A stretch of DNA of 62,329 bases from Pantoea sp. 18069 (GTDB lineage Bacteria > Pseudomonadota > Gammaproteobacteria > Burkholderiales > Burkholderiaceae_C), in contig NZ_CACSJA010000030.1 of NCBI RefSeq assembly GCF_902706035.1, positions 1 to 62,329 on the forward strand. The letters are read 5' to 3'. Shown one piece after another: positions 33,465 through 41,984 of the stretch (position 1 is its first letter; every line of letters begins with the position of its first letter). The notes beneath the pieces are model-generated. The model worked only from the letters and a program-made list of their open reading frames with translations. It was not told the origin of the DNA and made no database searches. Position numbers and translations under genes: made by a program.

Positions 33465-34264
33465 GTCCAGTCAAGCAGTCGCAGGATATTCTGACCCATG
33501 ACCCGCGCCAGCGCATCCTGGGCCAGGAATGGCAGGTGCTGGCGGAAATGCTGCACGCAATGCACATAGGGATGGTGCAGCCGGCTCAGGTCGCTGCCCC
33601 AGATGACGCGGTCGGCACCAAACGCGTCGAACACCTGCGCCAGCGGCGTCTCGAGCGAAGCGAAAGGATAGGGATCGAGCGCATAGTCGCCCACGCCCAC
33701 GGCCTTGACGTGGATGTTGGGGAGATCGGCCAGCGCCAGCAATTCAGGCCAGTGCTGCAGCGCGCGCGGGCCGACGGCCGCGCGCGGCACGGCCAGATGG
33801 TCGACGACCAGCTTGAGCTTCGGGTACTTCTGTGCAATCGCCTTGACGCGGCCCAGCTGCCCGGGCGCAAGAATCGCGACGGTGATGCCCTGCTCCTGCG
33901 CGACCGGCCACAGCGCGTCGCAGCGACCGTCGAGCAGCGGCTGCAGACGCTCGGGCGTGTTGAGCAAAAGGCGCACGCCACGCATGCCGGGCTCGTCATG
34001 CCAATGGCACAGGCGCTCGGCGGCATCCTGCGCAGCCGGATCGATCAAGCCCATGACCGAGAAGCGCTCGGGCGCCTGGCGCGCCATCGACAGCGCATAC
34101 GCATTGCCATTCGGGTCCCACAGCGGCGGCACCAGCACCACCTTGTCCACGCCGGCCGCGGCCATCTCCTGCAGCAAAACCCCGTTGTCAATCGGATCGC
34201 GCCGGTGGTGGCCGGTGGATTCTCCGTCAGACCATGGATGAACCTGGGCATCCACAATAACCAT
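33461..34264 (-). CDS. Amidohydrolase-2 family metal-dependent hydrolase
   Basis: This 267-residue TIM-barrel protein begins VIVDAQVHPW, where the usual second metal His of HxH is replaced by the D-x-Q-V-H-P-W form seen in this subfamily. KLVVDHLAVPR gives a later ligand His, and IWGSDLSRLHHP gives the C-terminal Asp. It could hydrolyse a lactone or decarboxylate an acid. Its end overlaps the MFS start (ATGA). The three genes 34264-31150 form a tight operon. The LysR gene ends 104 bases upstream. Confidence 0.85.
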   Translation of the reverse strand: MVIVDAQVHPWSDGESTGHHRRDPIDNGVLLQEMAAAGVDKVVLVPPLWDPNGNAYALSMARQAPERFSVMGLIDPAAQDAAERLCHWHDEPGMRGVRLLLNTPERLQPLLDGRCDALWPVAQEQGITVAILAPGQLGRVKAIAQKYPKLKLVVDHLAVPRAAVGPRALQHWPELLALADLPNIHVKAVGVGDYALDPYPFASLETPLAQVFDAFGADRVIWGSDLSRLHHPYVHCVQHFRQHLPFLAQDALARVMGQNILRLLDWT

Positions 34265-34367
34265 ATATCCCTACTTTCTTGCGCATATTAATCAAGTAGA
34301 GATATGCTAACCAGAAGCCGATTCAGCCTTCCATAAGATATTTACCAGCATTCATAAAAAACGTCAT

Positions 34368-35567
34368 TCAATGCCCGCCCAGGCATTCCGAATTCTTTTT
34401 AAAGGCATCAATGAAATACTGCTGGGCTTCATTGAGTTGTTTACCTTGCACCGTGCTGATACCGACCATGGGCCCGTCGCAGTGAATATGAAATGGCAAG
34501 GGCGTCAAAATGCCGAAATGCCGTTCACTGAGCACTTCGACCCAGCTCAGAATGGTCAACATATCGGAGTCGGCGAGCATGATGCGCATGGTCGAGAGCG
34601 AATAGGTTTCGATCAGCGCCGGCGGCATGGTGGTCTCGATGAACACATGCTCATAGGCATTCCTGCGCGGCGAACCCGCGGGCGGAATGATCCACGGATA
34701 CTGCTGCAGATCCTCGACGCTGACGGTCGCCTGGTGGCTCAGCGGATGCCCTCGTCGCGCGACAATGCAGTACGACTCGGCGTACAGCGGCTGCTGGCGC
34801 AGGTTCAGCTCATGCTCCTGCTTCTTGAACAGTCCCACAATGAAATCGATCTCCTCGCGCAACAGCTTGTTGACCAGCTGTTCGTAGACGCCGCTGATCA
34901 CGGTGATGCGCACATCGGGATGGCGGCTGCGGGTTTCCTTGATGGCGTTGACCAGCAGCATCGAAGGATCCAGCAGCATCACGCCCACACGGATGTTCTT
35001 GCTGCGCGGGTAGACGAACACGGCGACGGCCTCGACCAGCGCCGTGATCTGCGCTTCGAGGTGTTTGAGGCGCGCCGCGAGTTCGTCGCCGAGTTGCGTG
35101 GTCTTGATGCCCGCGGCCGTGTAGCGGTAGAGCACACAGCCGAGGTTGGTTTCCAGCGTACGCGCCGCGCGCTGCAGCGATGCATCGGTGATGCCCAGCT
35201 TGGCGGCAGCGGCGCGAAACGAGTGGCACTCATGGATGGCAAGCAGCGCATGCATCTGCGAGCGCGAGATGCGCGAGCCCAGCACCAGCGGGCTGATGCT
35301 GCGCTCGCCCAGCAGCGCCATCGCCTCCTGCAGCGCGGCCAGAATGCTCTTGATGCGAATATGGGCGGCGACGCCCACTTCGGTCAGATAAATGCCGGTC
35401 TTGTTGCGATCGAATAATGTCGCACCAAGGATTTTCTCCAATCCCAAAATGCTGGTTGTTATTGCAGGCTGGGTGCGCAGCAATTCCTGCGCAGCCTTGG
35501 TAACGTTCTCATGTTGTGCAACGCAGTCAAAAACCCTGAGCTGCCATATATTGGGAATATTATTCAT
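34368..35567 (-). CDS. LysR-type regulator with two tandem HTH domains
   Basis: At 399 residues it is about 90-100 longer than a normal LysR protein. The extra length is a second N-terminal winged-helix. The first HTH is residues 8-66 (VTKAAQELLRTQPAITTSI, LFDRNKTGIYLTEVG). The second is about 104-165 (FRAAAAKLGITDASLQRAARTLE, LYRYTAAGIKTTQLG). The effector domain follows from about 190. It lies 48 bases after the FAH gene on the same strand, so it may be the last gene of the catabolic unit and control it. Confidence 0.88.
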   Translation of the reverse strand: MNNIPNIWQLRVFDCVAQHENVTKAAQELLRTQPAITTSILGLEKILGATLFDRNKTGIYLTEVGVAAHIRIKSILAALQEAMALLGERSISPLVLGSRISRSQMHALLAIHECHSFRAAAAKLGITDASLQRAARTLETNLGCVLYRYTAAGIKTTQLGDELAARLKHLEAQITALVEAVAVFVYPRSKNIRVGVMLLDPSMLLVNAIKETRSRHPDVRITVISGVYEQLVNKLLREEIDFIVGLFKKQEHELNLRQQPLYAESYCIVARRGHPLSHQATVSVEDLQQYPWIIPPAGSPRRNAYEHVFIETTMPPALIETYSLSTMRIMLADSDMLTILSWVEVLSERHFGILTPLPFHIHCDGPMVGISTVQGKQLNEAQQYFIDAFKKNSECLGGH

Positions 35568-35615
35568 GAGGGGTCGACCGCAACGCGCGGCCCCTTGAAA
35601 ATCAAAATACCGGCA

Positions 35616-36479
35616 TCAATACTGTGGGGTCACGATCTTGTTGCGCAGGGCACCTATTTTATCGATGGATACCTCGCAGACGTCGCCCGGCTTCATCCAG
35701 ACGGGCGGATTGCGGGAAAACCCTACGCCACTGGGCGTTCCCGTGGCCAGGATGTCGCCGGGTTGCAGCGGCGCGATCGTCGATACATACTCGATAAAGC
35801 CCGCGATCTTGTGCAGCATCAGGCCTGCCGGGTCCGACTGCAGCACCAGACCGTTGAGTCGGGTCTCGATGCGCAGCGCATAGGGATCGGGAATTTCATC
35901 GGCGGTCACGATCCACGGGCCGATCGAGCCGCTGCGGTGAAAGTTCTTGCCCGGCGTGATCTGGCGCGTATGGAACTGCCAGTCGCGCACGCTGCCGTCG
36001 TTGAGGATGGTATAGCCCGCGATATGCGCGAACGCCTCGGCGGCCGCGATGCGGTAGCCGCCCTGGCCTATCACCACCGCAAGTTCGCCCTCGTAGTCGA
36101 ACTGTTCGCTGACTTCGGGGTGCCAGAGATCCTCGCCGTGGGCCGCAAAGCTGTCGTTGAAACGCGCAAACACCGCCGGGTACTTGGGCAGGTCCTGGGC
36201 GCGTCCCGCAGACTCGACCTCCTTGTGGTGGTCGGCATAGTTGACCGCAAGACACCAGATGTGCTCCGGGTTCGTCACGGGCTTGAGCAGCTTGACGTCT
36301 GCCAGAGCGCAATCCGTCGCGTAGCGGGTGATATCGCCGACTTCGCCCAGACCGGCCGCCAGCAGGTCGCGCAGCGTGGCGAAACGCCCGGCGAAATGCC
36401 GGCCCAGGTCGACCACGCGTTCCTCGACCACGGCGCCAAACGAGGCCTTGCCGGCCTTCTCGAAACTGATGAGTTTCAT
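35616..36479 (-). CDS. Fumarylacetoacetate hydrolase (FAH) family enzyme
   Basis: This 287-residue protein has the FAH metal-site pattern: FDYEGELAVVIG (two Glu) and the Asp in NDGSVRDWQ, with DILATGTPSGVGF in the C-terminal fold. The first 70 residues form the small N-domain. Enzymes of this type hydrolyse or decarboxylate 2-oxo acids and acylpyruvates from ring cleavage. Here it would act late in the proposed aromatic pathway. It is 12 bases after the SDR gene. Confidence 0.9.
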   Translation of the reverse strand: MKLISFEKAGKASFGAVVEERVVDLGRHFAGRFATLRDLLAAGLGEVGDITRYATDCALADVKLLKPVTNPEHIWCLAVNYADHHKEVESAGRAQDLPKYPAVFARFNDSFAAHGEDLWHPEVSEQFDYEGELAVVIGQGGYRIAAAEAFAHIAGYTILNDGSVRDWQFHTRQITPGKNFHRSGSIGPWIVTADEIPDPYALRIETRLNGLVLQSDPAGLMLHKIAGFIEYVSTIAPLQPGDILATGTPSGVGFSRNPPVWMKPGDVCEVSIDKIGALRNKIVTPQY

Positions 36480-36491
36480 GCTTTTTTCTCC

Positions 36492-37271
36492 TTAGACGAG
36501 GCCGGCATACGAGCCGCCATCGAGTTGCATGTTCTGGCCCGAAATGAAACTGGCCTGGGCGCTGCAGAGATAAGCGCAGGCATCGCCGAATTCCTGCGGC
36601 CTGCCGAAGCGCTTGGCGGCAATGGTGTTGGCAATGCGCTCGCGCGCTGCGTCGATGGTGATGCCTTCACGCTGCGACATGCGCTCGGCCATGAAGCGCT
36701 GGCGGTCGGTGTCGAAGCGTTCGGGCAGCAGATTGTTGATGGTCACGTTGTCGACGACCGAATCCTTTTGCACCGACTTGCTCAGCGCCGTGAGGCCGGC
36801 GCGCACCGCGGCCGACAGCCCCATGGTCGCGCTGGGCGACTTCACCATTGCCGACGTGATGTTGATCACGCGCCCGAACTTGCGTGCGCGCATGCCGGGC
36901 ACATAGGACTTGATCAACATGATCGGCGCGAGCATGTTGCCTTCGACAGCGTCACGCCAGTCCTGCTCCGACCAGTCGGCGATCTTGCCCGGCTCGGGGC
37001 CGGCATTGTTGTTGACCAGGATGTCGGCGTCGGGGCAGGCCGCCACAATTGCGGCGCGGCCCTGGTCCTGCGTGATGTCGGCAACGATGACCTTCGGGCG
37101 ATGTCCCGTCAGCGCCTCGATGCGCGCCGCGGCTTCGAGCAGCTTGGCCTCGGTGCGGCCGTTGATCCATACCTCGCAGCCTTCGCGCGCCAGCGATGTA
37201 GCGCAGGCCAGGCCCAGGCCTTGTGAAGATGCGCAGACGACCGCCTTGCGGCCCTTGATACCCAGATCCAT
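36492..37271 (-). CDS. SDR-family oxidoreductase lacking the catalytic Tyr-Lys pair
   Basis: This 259-residue protein has a Rossmann fold with an altered glycine motif (VVCASSQGLGLACA), the NNNAG motif (LVNNNAGPEPG) and a Ser in INITSAMVKSP. Where the classical Y-x-x-x-K should stand, the sequence reads S-A-A-V-R just before AGLTALSK. Close relatives I recall share this replacement, so it is a subfamily trait and not a fresh mutation. It may bind NAD(P) and act by a different residue set, or be non-catalytic. It is 17 bases after the LigJ gene. Confidence 0.85.
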   Translation of the reverse strand: MDLGIKGRKAVVCASSQGLGLACATSLAREGCEVWINGRTEAKLLEAAARIEALTGHRPKVIVADITQDQGRAAIVAACPDADILVNNNAGPEPGKIADWSEQDWRDAVEGNMLAPIMLIKSYVPGMRARKFGRVINITSAMVKSPSATMGLSAAVRAGLTALSKSVQKDSVVDNVTINNLLPERFDTDRQRFMAERMSQREGITIDAARERIANTIAAKRFGRPQEFGDACAYLCSAQASFISGQNMQLDGGSYAGLV

Positions 37272-37288
37272 GGGGTTCTCCTTCGAAA

Positions 37289-38308
37289 TCAGACAGCGTT
37301 GAGATGGCGCGCCAGGCGCGGATAGACGCGCAGCACATTGCCCGCGAACACGGCGTGGCGCTGGGCTTCGCTCAGATGCGGCGTGGCCTGCACATAGCGT
37401 TTCGTGTCGTCATAGGGGTGGCCGGTCTCGGGGTCTATGCCTTTGACCGCACCGACCATTTCGGAGCCGAACAGGATGTTTTCCGTGGGCACGACCTTGG
37501 TCAGCAGGTCCACGCCGTCCTGGTGGTAAACGCAGGTGTCGAAGAACACGTTGTCGAGCACCCCTGCCTTGAGCTTGGCTAAGCCCAGGTCCTGGGCCAG
37601 GCCGCGGTAGCGCCCCCAGTGATAGGGCACGGCGCCGCCGCCATGCGGAATCACGAAGCGCAGCGTCGGAAAATCCTGGAACAGCTGCGGCGCGAGCAGG
37701 AACTGCATGAAGGCCGAGGTGTCACCATTGAGGTAGTGCGCGCCCACATGGTGGTGGCAGGGGTTGCACGAGCCGCTCACATGCACCATCGCGGGCACGT
37801 CGAGTTCGACCATTTTTTCGTAGAGCGGGTAGTAGCGGCTATCGGTCAGCGCCGGCGCCTGCCAGAAGCCGCCCGAGGGATCGGGGTTGAGGTTGCAGGC
37901 AACGAAGCCCAGCTCGTTCACGCAGCGCTCGAGTTCCCGCACGCTGGCCGCAATGCCGAAGTCTGCCGCGCTTGCCGACTGGGGTAGCTGGCACACGCCG
38001 ACAAAATTGCGCGGATACAGCCCGCAGACGCGGTGGATCAGGTTGTTGGCAAGTTCCGACCATTCCACGCTCTGCGCGGGCGTGCCCAGGTGGTGGCCCA
38101 TCTGGCCTGCGATCGGCGAGAACAGCGTAAGGTCCAGCCCGCGTTCGCGCTGCAGGCGCAGCTGCTTGTCTTCGAGGCAGGCGCGCAATTCGTCGTCGGA
38201 AATTTCCAGCGGCTGGCCCGACAGGCCCGGGCCTTCGAGCTGCTGCTTGCGCCAGGCGTGCAGCGCGGGGGGAACGGTCGTGAAATGACCGTGGCAATCG
38301 ATGATCAT
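37289..38308 (-). CDS. ligJ: 4-oxalomesaconate hydratase, LigJ type (amidohydrolase superfamily)
   Basis: This 339-residue protein begins MIIDCHGHFTTVP. It follows the LigJ pattern closely: SGSCNPCHHHVGAHYLN, PHGGGAVPYHWGRYRGLAQ, FFDTCVYHQDGVDLL and GSEMVGAVKGIDP. The zinc ligands known for LigJ (His6, His8, His178, Glu284) map to H6, H8, H176 and E283. LigJ hydrates 4-oxalomesaconate to 4-carboxy-4-hydroxy-2-oxoadipate in the protocatechuate 4,5-cleavage and gallate pathways. Here it sits between the extradiol dioxygenase and an SDR. A related substrate is possible. Confidence 0.85.
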   Translation of the reverse strand: MIIDCHGHFTTVPPALHAWRKQQLEGPGLSGQPLEISDDELRACLEDKQLRLQRERGLDLTLFSPIAGQMGHHLGTPAQSVEWSELANNLIHRVCGLYPRNFVGVCQLPQSASAADFGIAASVRELERCVNELGFVACNLNPDPSGGFWQAPALTDSRYYPLYEKMVELDVPAMVHVSGSCNPCHHHVGAHYLNGDTSAFMQFLLAPQLFQDFPTLRFVIPHGGGAVPYHWGRYRGLAQDLGLAKLKAGVLDNVFFDTCVYHQDGVDLLTKVVPTENILFGSEMVGAVKGIDPETGHPYDDTKRYVQATPHLSEAQRHAVFAGNVLRVYPRLARHLNAV

Positions 38309-38326
38309 GAAGCTGTCCTGAATGGT

Positions 38327-39250
38327 TTATTTCTGCACGATGGTCGAGGCCTGCTTGACGAAGCGCTCTGGCGGACGCTCTCCGCTGTCATGCGACATGC
38401 CCGGGCCGATCTGGATCTCGTTGAAGCGGCTGTGCACGTTCATCTTTTCGTTCGATGACCAGTGCTCGTGCATCACCTCGAACGGCGACATCCAGTAGTC
38501 GAAGATCTGGCTGCCCAGCGCATGACGGCCTATGCCGCGCACATGGTCGTAGCGCAGACCGTGCAGGTGGTCGCCGCCGGTGAAGATCTCGTCGACACGC
38601 TCGACTTCGAACGACGCATGGTGCAAGCCATCTTTCTCGCCGCGCATGATGAACAGCACATGGTGGAATACCGGCTCGTCGCCCATGTCGACGCGCACGA
38701 AGCGACCCAGCGTGTTGCCCTTCTTCTCGATGAACAGCTCGTCGGTGGGCAGGAAACCGAAGTTCCCCTGGTACCAGTCGAGCGTCTCCTGCAGGCGCGT
38801 GGTCATATAGGCGGTGTGCGCCAGTTGCTCGATGCGCGCCGGGCCGTGGTCCTTGCTCACGCTTTCGGCGCCGCGCAGCGGGTTGCGGCGCGCGAGTGCG
38901 GGCGCCACGTCGCGGCCCTGCACGAGTTCAACGCGCATGCCGTTGGGGTCGCGCAGACACAGCCGCTTGCCGCCGCCGGGCTCGGCTATGGCCTCGACCT
39001 GGGCACCAAAGCGCTGCTGCAGCGACTCGATAGGCACGTCGGGATGGACGTCGTAGCCGACGGCGATCACGCCCGACTCCCCGCGCTCGGTGACATGGAT
39101 GAAGGGGCGTGGCCCCAGGCCGCGCATGTACAGGCGATCGGCATCACGCTGCACGGTCAACAGACCGAACTCCTGCAGGAATTTTTCCTGCACGTCGAGA
39201 TCGGGTGCGCCCAGGCGCACATAGGCAATGGAAGAAACGATTCCGGGCAT
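38327..39250 (-). CDS. Two-domain (VOC/type I) extradiol ring-cleavage dioxygenase
   Basis: This 307-residue protein has two repeated VOC modules (about 1-125 and 140-290). The second carries the probable Fe(II) set H145 (QLAHTAYM), H210/H211 (DGLHHASFEV) and E258 (SPFEVMHEHW), the 2-His-1-carboxylate arrangement of 2,3-dihydroxybiphenyl and catechol 2,3-dioxygenases. It should open a catechol-type ring next to the diol. This is unlike LigAB, the usual partner of LigJ, which is a type II enzyme. It is 18 bases upstream of ligJ. Confidence 0.85.
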   Translation of the reverse strand: MPGIVSSIAYVRLGAPDLDVQEKFLQEFGLLTVQRDADRLYMRGLGPRPFIHVTERGESGVIAVGYDVHPDVPIESLQQRFGAQVEAIAEPGGGKRLCLRDPNGMRVELVQGRDVAPALARRNPLRGAESVSKDHGPARIEQLAHTAYMTTRLQETLDWYQGNFGFLPTDELFIEKKGNTLGRFVRVDMGDEPVFHHVLFIMRGEKDGLHHASFEVERVDEIFTGGDHLHGLRYDHVRGIGRHALGSQIFDYWMSPFEVMHEHWSSNEKMNVHSRFNEIQIGPGMSHDSGERPPERFVKQASTIVQK

Positions 39251-39260
39251 GGGGTCCTCT

Positions 39261-40148
39261 CTATTTCAAAATCCTGCGCACAGCGCCATACAGCTCATCG
39301 GTCGTGAAACGCCGCCGTATCATCTGCTGGTTGAAGGCATAGTCGATCACCTTGCGCAGCGACAGCTCGAGTGCATCGAAGCCAAACGGCTGCAGATCGC
39401 GCTCGCCCGCGGCCAGTGTTTCGCCCGCGGCCCGCCGGCTCTCGATCAGCATGCGGTAGACCTCGGCGACGGCCTCGGGGTGACGCTCGACGAGTTCCTG
39501 CTTGACGACCACCATGTGGTTGATAGGTATCACGCCGGTGCGCGCATTCCACTGTTGCGCGGCGGCGAGCGGCTGATCAATCACCTGGCGCAACTGGCCC
39601 TTGTGCTCGAGCGCGCCGCCTGCAATGATCGCGTCGACCTGGCCGGCCAGCAGCGCCTGCTCGAGGCCGGTCGACTTGTCGAGCGCCTTCACCCATGGCG
39701 GGTCCTGGTACTCGGCGACATGCGCGCCTTCCTGGCTCCACCACTGCACGTCGGACATCTGCAAGCCGTACTCGTCGCACAGGATGCCGCGCACCCAGGT
39801 CGGCGTGGTCTGCGAGAACGAACGCATGGCCACGCGCTTGCCCTTGAGCTGCCCTGGCCCGAACGCATCGTCCGCGCGCGCATAGATGCTCTTGTGGTGA
39901 AAATTGCCGTTCATCACGAACGGCAGCAGCAGGTAGCGGTGGCCCGCGTCGACGGCCAGCAGATAGGTCACGATGGCCAGTTCGGCGACATCGAAGCGGT
40001 GGGCGCGCACCACGTCCTTGAAGGCTTTTTGCGCCGTGTCCACGGGCGCGATGTCGAGCGCCACGCGGTCCGACGCGATCTGCGCGTTCTTGAGCGCCGC
40101 CGTCTTGGGGTAGCTGCCCAGCATGACTGTGAGCGGTATTTTTTCCAT
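39261..40148 (-). CDS. 4,5-dihydroxyphthalate decarboxylase-like protein (Pht5 family), copy A
   Basis: I start at MEKIPLTVMLGSYPK (295 residues). An ATG 5 codons earlier overlaps the previous gene, and GGAAG lies between the two. The protein has a two-lobed periplasmic-binding-like fold without a signal peptide, and the family features DVAELAIVTYLLA, LKGKRVAMRSFSQTTPTWVRGIL and TGVIPINHMVVV. Pht5-type proteins are described as decarboxylating 4,5-dihydroxyphthalate. Related proteins are called ABC substrate-binding proteins by fold alone. Lack of an export signal favours an enzyme. Confidence 0.75.
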   Translation of the reverse strand: MEKIPLTVMLGSYPKTAALKNAQIASDRVALDIAPVDTAQKAFKDVVRAHRFDVAELAIVTYLLAVDAGHRYLLLPFVMNGNFHHKSIYARADDAFGPGQLKGKRVAMRSFSQTTPTWVRGILCDEYGLQMSDVQWWSQEGAHVAEYQDPPWVKALDKSTGLEQALLAGQVDAIIAGGALEHKGQLRQVIDQPLAAAQQWNARTGVIPINHMVVVKQELVERHPEAVAEVYRMLIESRRAAGETLAAGERDLQPFGFDALELSLRKVIDYAFNQQMIRRRFTTDELYGAVRRILK

Positions 40149-40153
40149 GGGAA

Positions 40154-41113
40154 TCACTTCCATTGCGCGACCTGGCCGGCAGGCGCGGTGCGGGGGTCTA
40201 TGAACAGGTTTTCGGCCTGCGCGGGCGTGCGCACCAGTTGCTGCGTCCGGGCATAGCGCACCAGCGCCTGCAGCGAAGCCGCGTTTTCGGCAAAGCCATA
40301 GGGCAGCGGGTCGCCGACATAGCGGCCCAGCCGCAGATAGCGCTTGTCGTCGCCCGAAGGCTCTGCCAGCGCCGCCAGGCCCGCAAGATAGCTCTGCTTG
40401 GCCTGCACGAATTGATCGAACAGCGCCTGTGCGAGGCCCGGATGCCGGGCCAGCACGTCGTTGCGCACGACGATCACGCCATGGATCGGGTAGATGCCGG
40501 TACGCTCGAACCAGCGCTGCTCCACCGCGGCCGCATCGGCCACCACCTCCTCCATCTCGACCTGCGCATTGCCTGCGCCCGCCAGGCCATCAAACGCCAC
40601 GTCGATCTCGCCAACCGCGAGCGCATCGGCAATCTTGCGCCCGGGCGCGAGCCGTTGCACATTGGCCGGCAGCGCGAGGTCTTCGAGGTTCTCGGCTTCT
40701 TCGGTGACCCAGGTCACGCGGTTCGGATCCAGCCCATAGTCATCGGCATAGACGCCGCGCGTCCAGACCGCGGCCGTCACCGAGTAGTTGCGCACGCCGA
40801 CCTTCATTCCTTCAAGTTGCTTGGGGCTGGCCAGCGCCAGGCCCTTGCGCTTCTTCAGACCCGAATGGCGAAAGCGCCGCGTCATGGGAATCGGCAGCGC
40901 GGTGAGCTGCGCGCCGCGCTCCAGCGCCATCAGGTACATGGTCGGCGCCATCTCGCAGATGTCGTAGGGCTGGCTGCGCGCCATGTCGCGGTAGGCGTCG
41001 GGCATGCGTTTGACGTTGACGAACTCCAGCGTCACGCCGGGCAGGATGTCGGTCTGCGCGCGCACGCCGGCCAGCTGCGCGTGCGGGCCCAGAACGGTCT
41101 TGAGCGATGCCAT
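40154..41113 (-). CDS. 4,5-dihydroxyphthalate decarboxylase-like protein (Pht5 family), copy B
   Basis: This 319-residue paralogue of the next gene has the closer match to the family core: YDICEMAPTMYLMALERG, RRFRHSGL, LEGMKVGVRNYSVTAAVWTRGVYADDYG and RTGIYPIHGVIVVRNDVLARHP. There is no signal peptide. It is 5 bases from copy A, and its start directly adjoins the aldolase stop. The two copies differ strongly, so they may form a heteromer or act on different acids. Confidence 0.78.
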   Translation of the reverse strand: MASLKTVLGPHAQLAGVRAQTDILPGVTLEFVNVKRMPDAYRDMARSQPYDICEMAPTMYLMALERGAQLTALPIPMTRRFRHSGLKKRKGLALASPKQLEGMKVGVRNYSVTAAVWTRGVYADDYGLDPNRVTWVTEEAENLEDLALPANVQRLAPGRKIADALAVGEIDVAFDGLAGAGNAQVEMEEVVADAAAVEQRWFERTGIYPIHGVIVVRNDVLARHPGLAQALFDQFVQAKQSYLAGLAALAEPSGDDKRYLRLGRYVGDPLPYGFAENAASLQALVRYARTQQLVRTPAQAENLFIDPRTAPAGQVAQWK

Positions 41114-41968
41114 TCAGAGCTCCTGGAAAATCTTGCGGCCGGTCTCGAGCGCCGAGAAGTCGCGCCGCGGATAGCTCATCAGGAAACGGTAGCCCTGGCC
41201 GATGATCTGGCGCGCGTTCTCGCGCGTCATGTGCGGGTGGCCCACGGCCACGCCATGCGCCTTGCCCACCTCCAGCACATGGTCCATCATGCGCAGCAGC
41301 TCGGGGTTCTCGTACTCGCGCGGGCAGCCCAGCTCCTGGCTCAGGTCGCCTTCGCCAATCAGGATGAAACCGATGCCCGGCACTTCCTTGAGGATCTTCT
41401 CGACGTTGTTCACGCCTTCGGTGTCCTCGATCATCAGGCCGACGAGGATCTCGCCTTCGGGCACCAGCGGCCAGACATCGGCGCGCTTGTAGTACTCTTG
41501 CTGCGGCAGGCCCCAGTAGCGCGCGGCGGCCATCGGCGCGTCGCCGCGCAGGCCCGCGGGCTCGTAGTGGCTGCGCGACGGCAGGCGCGGATAACGGCAG
41601 GCCGCGACGGCGTTGTAGGCCTGTTCGCTGTTGCTGATGCGCGGCCAGAGAATGCCGTAGGCGCCCAGGTCCAGCGCCTGCTTGGCAAACCACTCGTTTC
41701 TTTCGCTGCCGTTGGCGGGAATGCGCACCAGTGGCGACATGGTATTGGCCACCGAGCCAGCCTTCACGATCTGCTCGCGCAGCAGCAGAAACTGCATGGA
41801 CACGCGCAGCGCGTTGATGTCCCAGGGGTTGTGCTCCATTTCGAACACCAGGCCATCGTTGCTTGACTGCGCGAAATTGACGGCGTTCTCGACCTCGGCC
41901 TGCATGAAAGAGGTGAAAGCGATGCCAGGCCCTGATTCCAGGGCGCGAATAATACTGTTCAGACGCAT
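41114..41968 (-). CDS. HpcH/HpaI family aldolase
   Basis: I use the ATG with GGAG six bases before it (284 residues). A GTG 4 codons upstream is weaker. The class II metal ligands are seen in GLMIEDTEGV (Glu) and LIGEGDLSQELG (Asp), and the substrate Arg region is in FEMEHNPWD and LVRIPANGSERNEW. These enzymes split 4-hydroxy-2-oxoacids to pyruvate and an aldehyde or oxoacid. After a LigJ step the expected substrate would be 4-carboxy-4-hydroxy-2-oxoadipate, giving pyruvate and oxaloacetate. Confidence 0.85.
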   Translation of the reverse strand: MRLNSIIRALESGPGIAFTSFMQAEVENAVNFAQSSNDGLVFEMEHNPWDINALRVSMQFLLLREQIVKAGSVANTMSPLVRIPANGSERNEWFAKQALDLGAYGILWPRISNSEQAYNAVAACRYPRLPSRSHYEPAGLRGDAPMAAARYWGLPQQEYYKRADVWPLVPEGEILVGLMIEDTEGVNNVEKILKEVPGIGFILIGEGDLSQELGCPREYENPELLRMMDHVLEVGKAHGVAVGHPHMTRENARQIIGQGYRFLMSYPRRDFSALETGRKIFQEL

Positions 41969-41984
41969 CCTATGCTCCACATGA

